A stretch of 64,000 nucleotides of DNA from the NCBI RefSeq assembly GCF_023611505.1, contig NZ_CP097843.1, positions 1,922,001 to 1,986,000 on the forward strand, written 5' to 3'. Shown here one piece after another: positions 62,816 through 64,000 of this stretch (the stretch's first letter is position 1; each line of letters starts with the position of its first letter). The notes under the pieces are model-generated. The model saw only the letters and a program-made list of their open reading frames with translations. It searched no databases and was not told the DNA's origin. The translations under genes were made by a program, and so were the position numbers. This DNA is from Streptococcus oralis (GTDB taxonomy: Bacteria > Bacillota > Bacilli > Lactobacillales > Streptococcaceae).

Positions 62816-64000
62816 TTACTCAATACCGCCATAGCGCTCAACTTCAGGGGCTAACAGCTGTTGGTTAAAGACCAGATTTCCTACCCCTGCAATATTCATG
62901 AATAACTGTCCTTTCTTCAGACGAGGCAAAGTCTCTAGTTCAGACTGGTTCATTGATCCAGATAAGGCGTTAGCTAGTAGAGGAACACTGGTTTCGTCCG
63001 TCTGAGCAAAAACTCTATATTGCATCAGACCAAAAATCCTCTGGACTGCCGTTACGTACGGATCCTTATGAGTGCCAATCCCCGTCTCAAACAGAATCCC
63101 TCGCAGTGAATTAACAGACAATACAACACCAGCAAAGTTTTCCCCCATTGTATCAATCATATCAGCCAGAAGGTTGACACTACTTTCATGCTTAGGGTCA
63201 ATGAGTGTCTGTGCCCCACTAATATTGACAATATAGTGCTGCATATCCATCTCCGTTAAGTCAGGACGTCTCTTCAGTAATTGCTTACAGCGTTTTCCGT
63301 TATTGACAATATCAGCCGAGACAAGTGAAAGAACAGAGAATATTTGAACATTTAACAAATGAGGGGCATTCTTCAAACCTGAGAAGTCAAATGTCACAAC
63401 TTGCTCTGAAGAAATATCTTGAAATTTGGTTGTCCCCTCGAAAATTTCTGCGTTTGTTGTCAATAGTTCGTTAAACGTGTTGTAAATACGCTTAACAGCC
63501 TTGTGTTCGGCTTTATCCGTACTAGTTTGTTCCAGTCGACGTTTGTAGGCATCAACAAACAAAATAAAATCAGACAGAATAGGATACTCTTCCTTCACAA
63601 TATCCGTCGCTTTCAGTTTTTCTGGATTCAATGAAGGATTTCGAGCCCACATATTTCCCTCAATATAAAACTCATTCAGGAGAGTTCCAAATGTGATTAA
63701 ATCGTCTCCTGTCACTTCATTATTCAGGAGTTTATAGATACTCTTCAGTTTCTCGATATGAAGGTTGTAGGATTTCTTCTTATCGATTTCAGTTCCTGCT
63801 TCATTGGTCACTGTTGGAAATACCTGGAAGATATTGATACGGTTAGCCTCACCTGATAAATCAAGAATCAATCCATGTTGTTTTCGTGTCTGATCAAGAA
63901 ACTGGCCAGTAGCATCAAAGTTACGAATATAATGCCCCTTCGCATAGAGACCGTCTGTGTGTTTCATAAGAAAAGATCGTTGTCCCATCTTTGGATTTCC
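62816..64000 (-). CDS. VirB4-like conjugation ATPase, C-terminal part (runs off the window)
   Basis: The frame is open to the window edge; an internal ATG at 63988 is not the real start. The visible 394 or so residues begin at the P-loop position, reading GNPKMGQRSFLMK, and continue through IRNFDATGQFLDQTRKQHGLILDLSGEANRINIFQVFPT, a pattern typical of VirB4/TraC RecA-like domains. The later core segments are VTFDFSGLKNAPHLLNVQIFSVLS and the Walker B position HYIVNISGAQTLID. The GK[ST] and the DE box are not canonical, so ATPase activity is uncertain. It powers or scaffolds the type IV secretion channel. Confidence 0.75.
   Translation of the reverse strand, partial: GNPKMGQRSFLMKHTDGLYAKGHYIRNFDATGQFLDQTRKQHGLILDLSGEANRINIFQVFPTVTNEAGTEIDKKKSYNLHIEKLKSIYKLLNNEVTGDDLITFGTLLNEFYIEGNMWARNPSLNPEKLKATDIVKEEYPILSDFILFVDAYKRRLEQTSTDKAEHKAVKRIYNTFNELLTTNAEIFEGTTKFQDISSEQVVTFDFSGLKNAPHLLNVQIFSVLSLVSADIVNNGKRCKQLLKRRPDLTEMDMQHYIVNISGAQTLIDPKHESSVNLLADMIDTMGENFAGVVLSVNSLRGILFETGIGTHKDPYVTAVQRIFGLMQYRVFAQTDETSVPLLANALSGSMNQSELETLPRLKKGQLFMNIAGVGNLVFNQQLLAPEVERYGGIE

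Larger units (their letters stand above)
56468..64000. mobile_element. End of a TnGBS-like integrative conjugative element
   Basis: From the rpsB promoter to the window edge the genes are a DDE transposase of the ISLre2/UPF0236 type, ParA with a ribbon-helix-helix partner, two orphan genes, and conjugation functions (VirB8-like, glucosaminidase-CHAP, small membrane protein, VirB4-like). TnGBS elements combine such a DDE transposase with plasmid-type partition and conjugation genes and insert 15-17 bp upstream of the -35 of vegetative promoters. The rpsB -35 ends at 56452, which predicts a junction near 56467-56469. That left limit is inferred, not seen; the right end lies outside the window. 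Confidence 0.65.

Overview
The window is a piece of a mitis-group Streptococcus chromosome (S. mitis/oralis/infantis-like). The evidence is a pneumococcal-type gene order (adcR edge, dltXABCD, hslO-dusB, ctsR-clpC, polA, gdpP-rplI-dnaB, comFA-comFC, rpsB-tsf), a choline-binding CbpD-like hydrolase, an ISL3/IS1167-type transposase remnant, a SigX cin-box and a TPP riboswitch. The species is not fixed by the sequence alone. No tRNA, rRNA or CRISPR array was found.

Layout. 1-2254: start of adcR with its zinc operator, and an LPXTG-anchored 5'-nucleotidase. 2396-6853: dlt operon (D-alanylation of teichoic acids) including the small dltX. 7140-8979: hslO and dusB on the plus strand. 9035-13427: a DUF1275 membrane protein, a lipoprotein, and a Nudix-regulator/pnuC/nadR unit that looks like an NAD salvage operon. 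13572-16464: ctsR-clpC under a clear CtsR box. 16794-18222: small orphan genes resembling an immunity-gene cluster. 18327-21298: TPP-riboswitch-controlled pyrimidine/thiamine-precursor ABC transporter. 21391-29404: polA, a cbpD-like gene, veg, dnaB, rplI, gdpP.

29580-39604 is the most unusual metabolic block. Three minus-strand operons encode two acyl-CoA dehydrogenase-family proteins, a crotonase, a 3-hydroxybutyryl-CoA dehydrogenase, a thiolase, both subunits of a CoA-transferase, an MBL-fold hydrolase, a FabK/nitronate-monooxygenase-like flavoprotein and a LysR regulator. Together they could activate a short-chain acid and carry it through beta-oxidation to acetyl-CoA. The two catabolic operon heads share a palindromic module at about -65, as expected of a LysR activator site, and all three heads carry cre-like sites near the transcription start. 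No electron-transfer flavoprotein is present in the window.

39852-44611: hpf, the competence genes comFA-comFC, yigZ, a PH-domain gene and cysK. 44640-47045: graveyard of IS3, ISL3 (two) and IS30 fragments. 47122-53145: a giant MucBP/isopeptide-domain LPXTG adhesin with a perfect 1,250-bp internal duplication. 54409-56307: tsf and rpsB with a terminator between them. From about 56468 to the window end lies one end of an integrative conjugative element: an ISLre2/UPF0236-type DDE transposase, a ParA/ribbon-helix-helix partition pair, and conjugation genes (VirB8-like candidate, glucosaminidase-CHAP hydrolase, membrane protein, VirB4-like ATPase). This combination, and its position just upstream of the rpsB promoter, fit the TnGBS family of ICEs.
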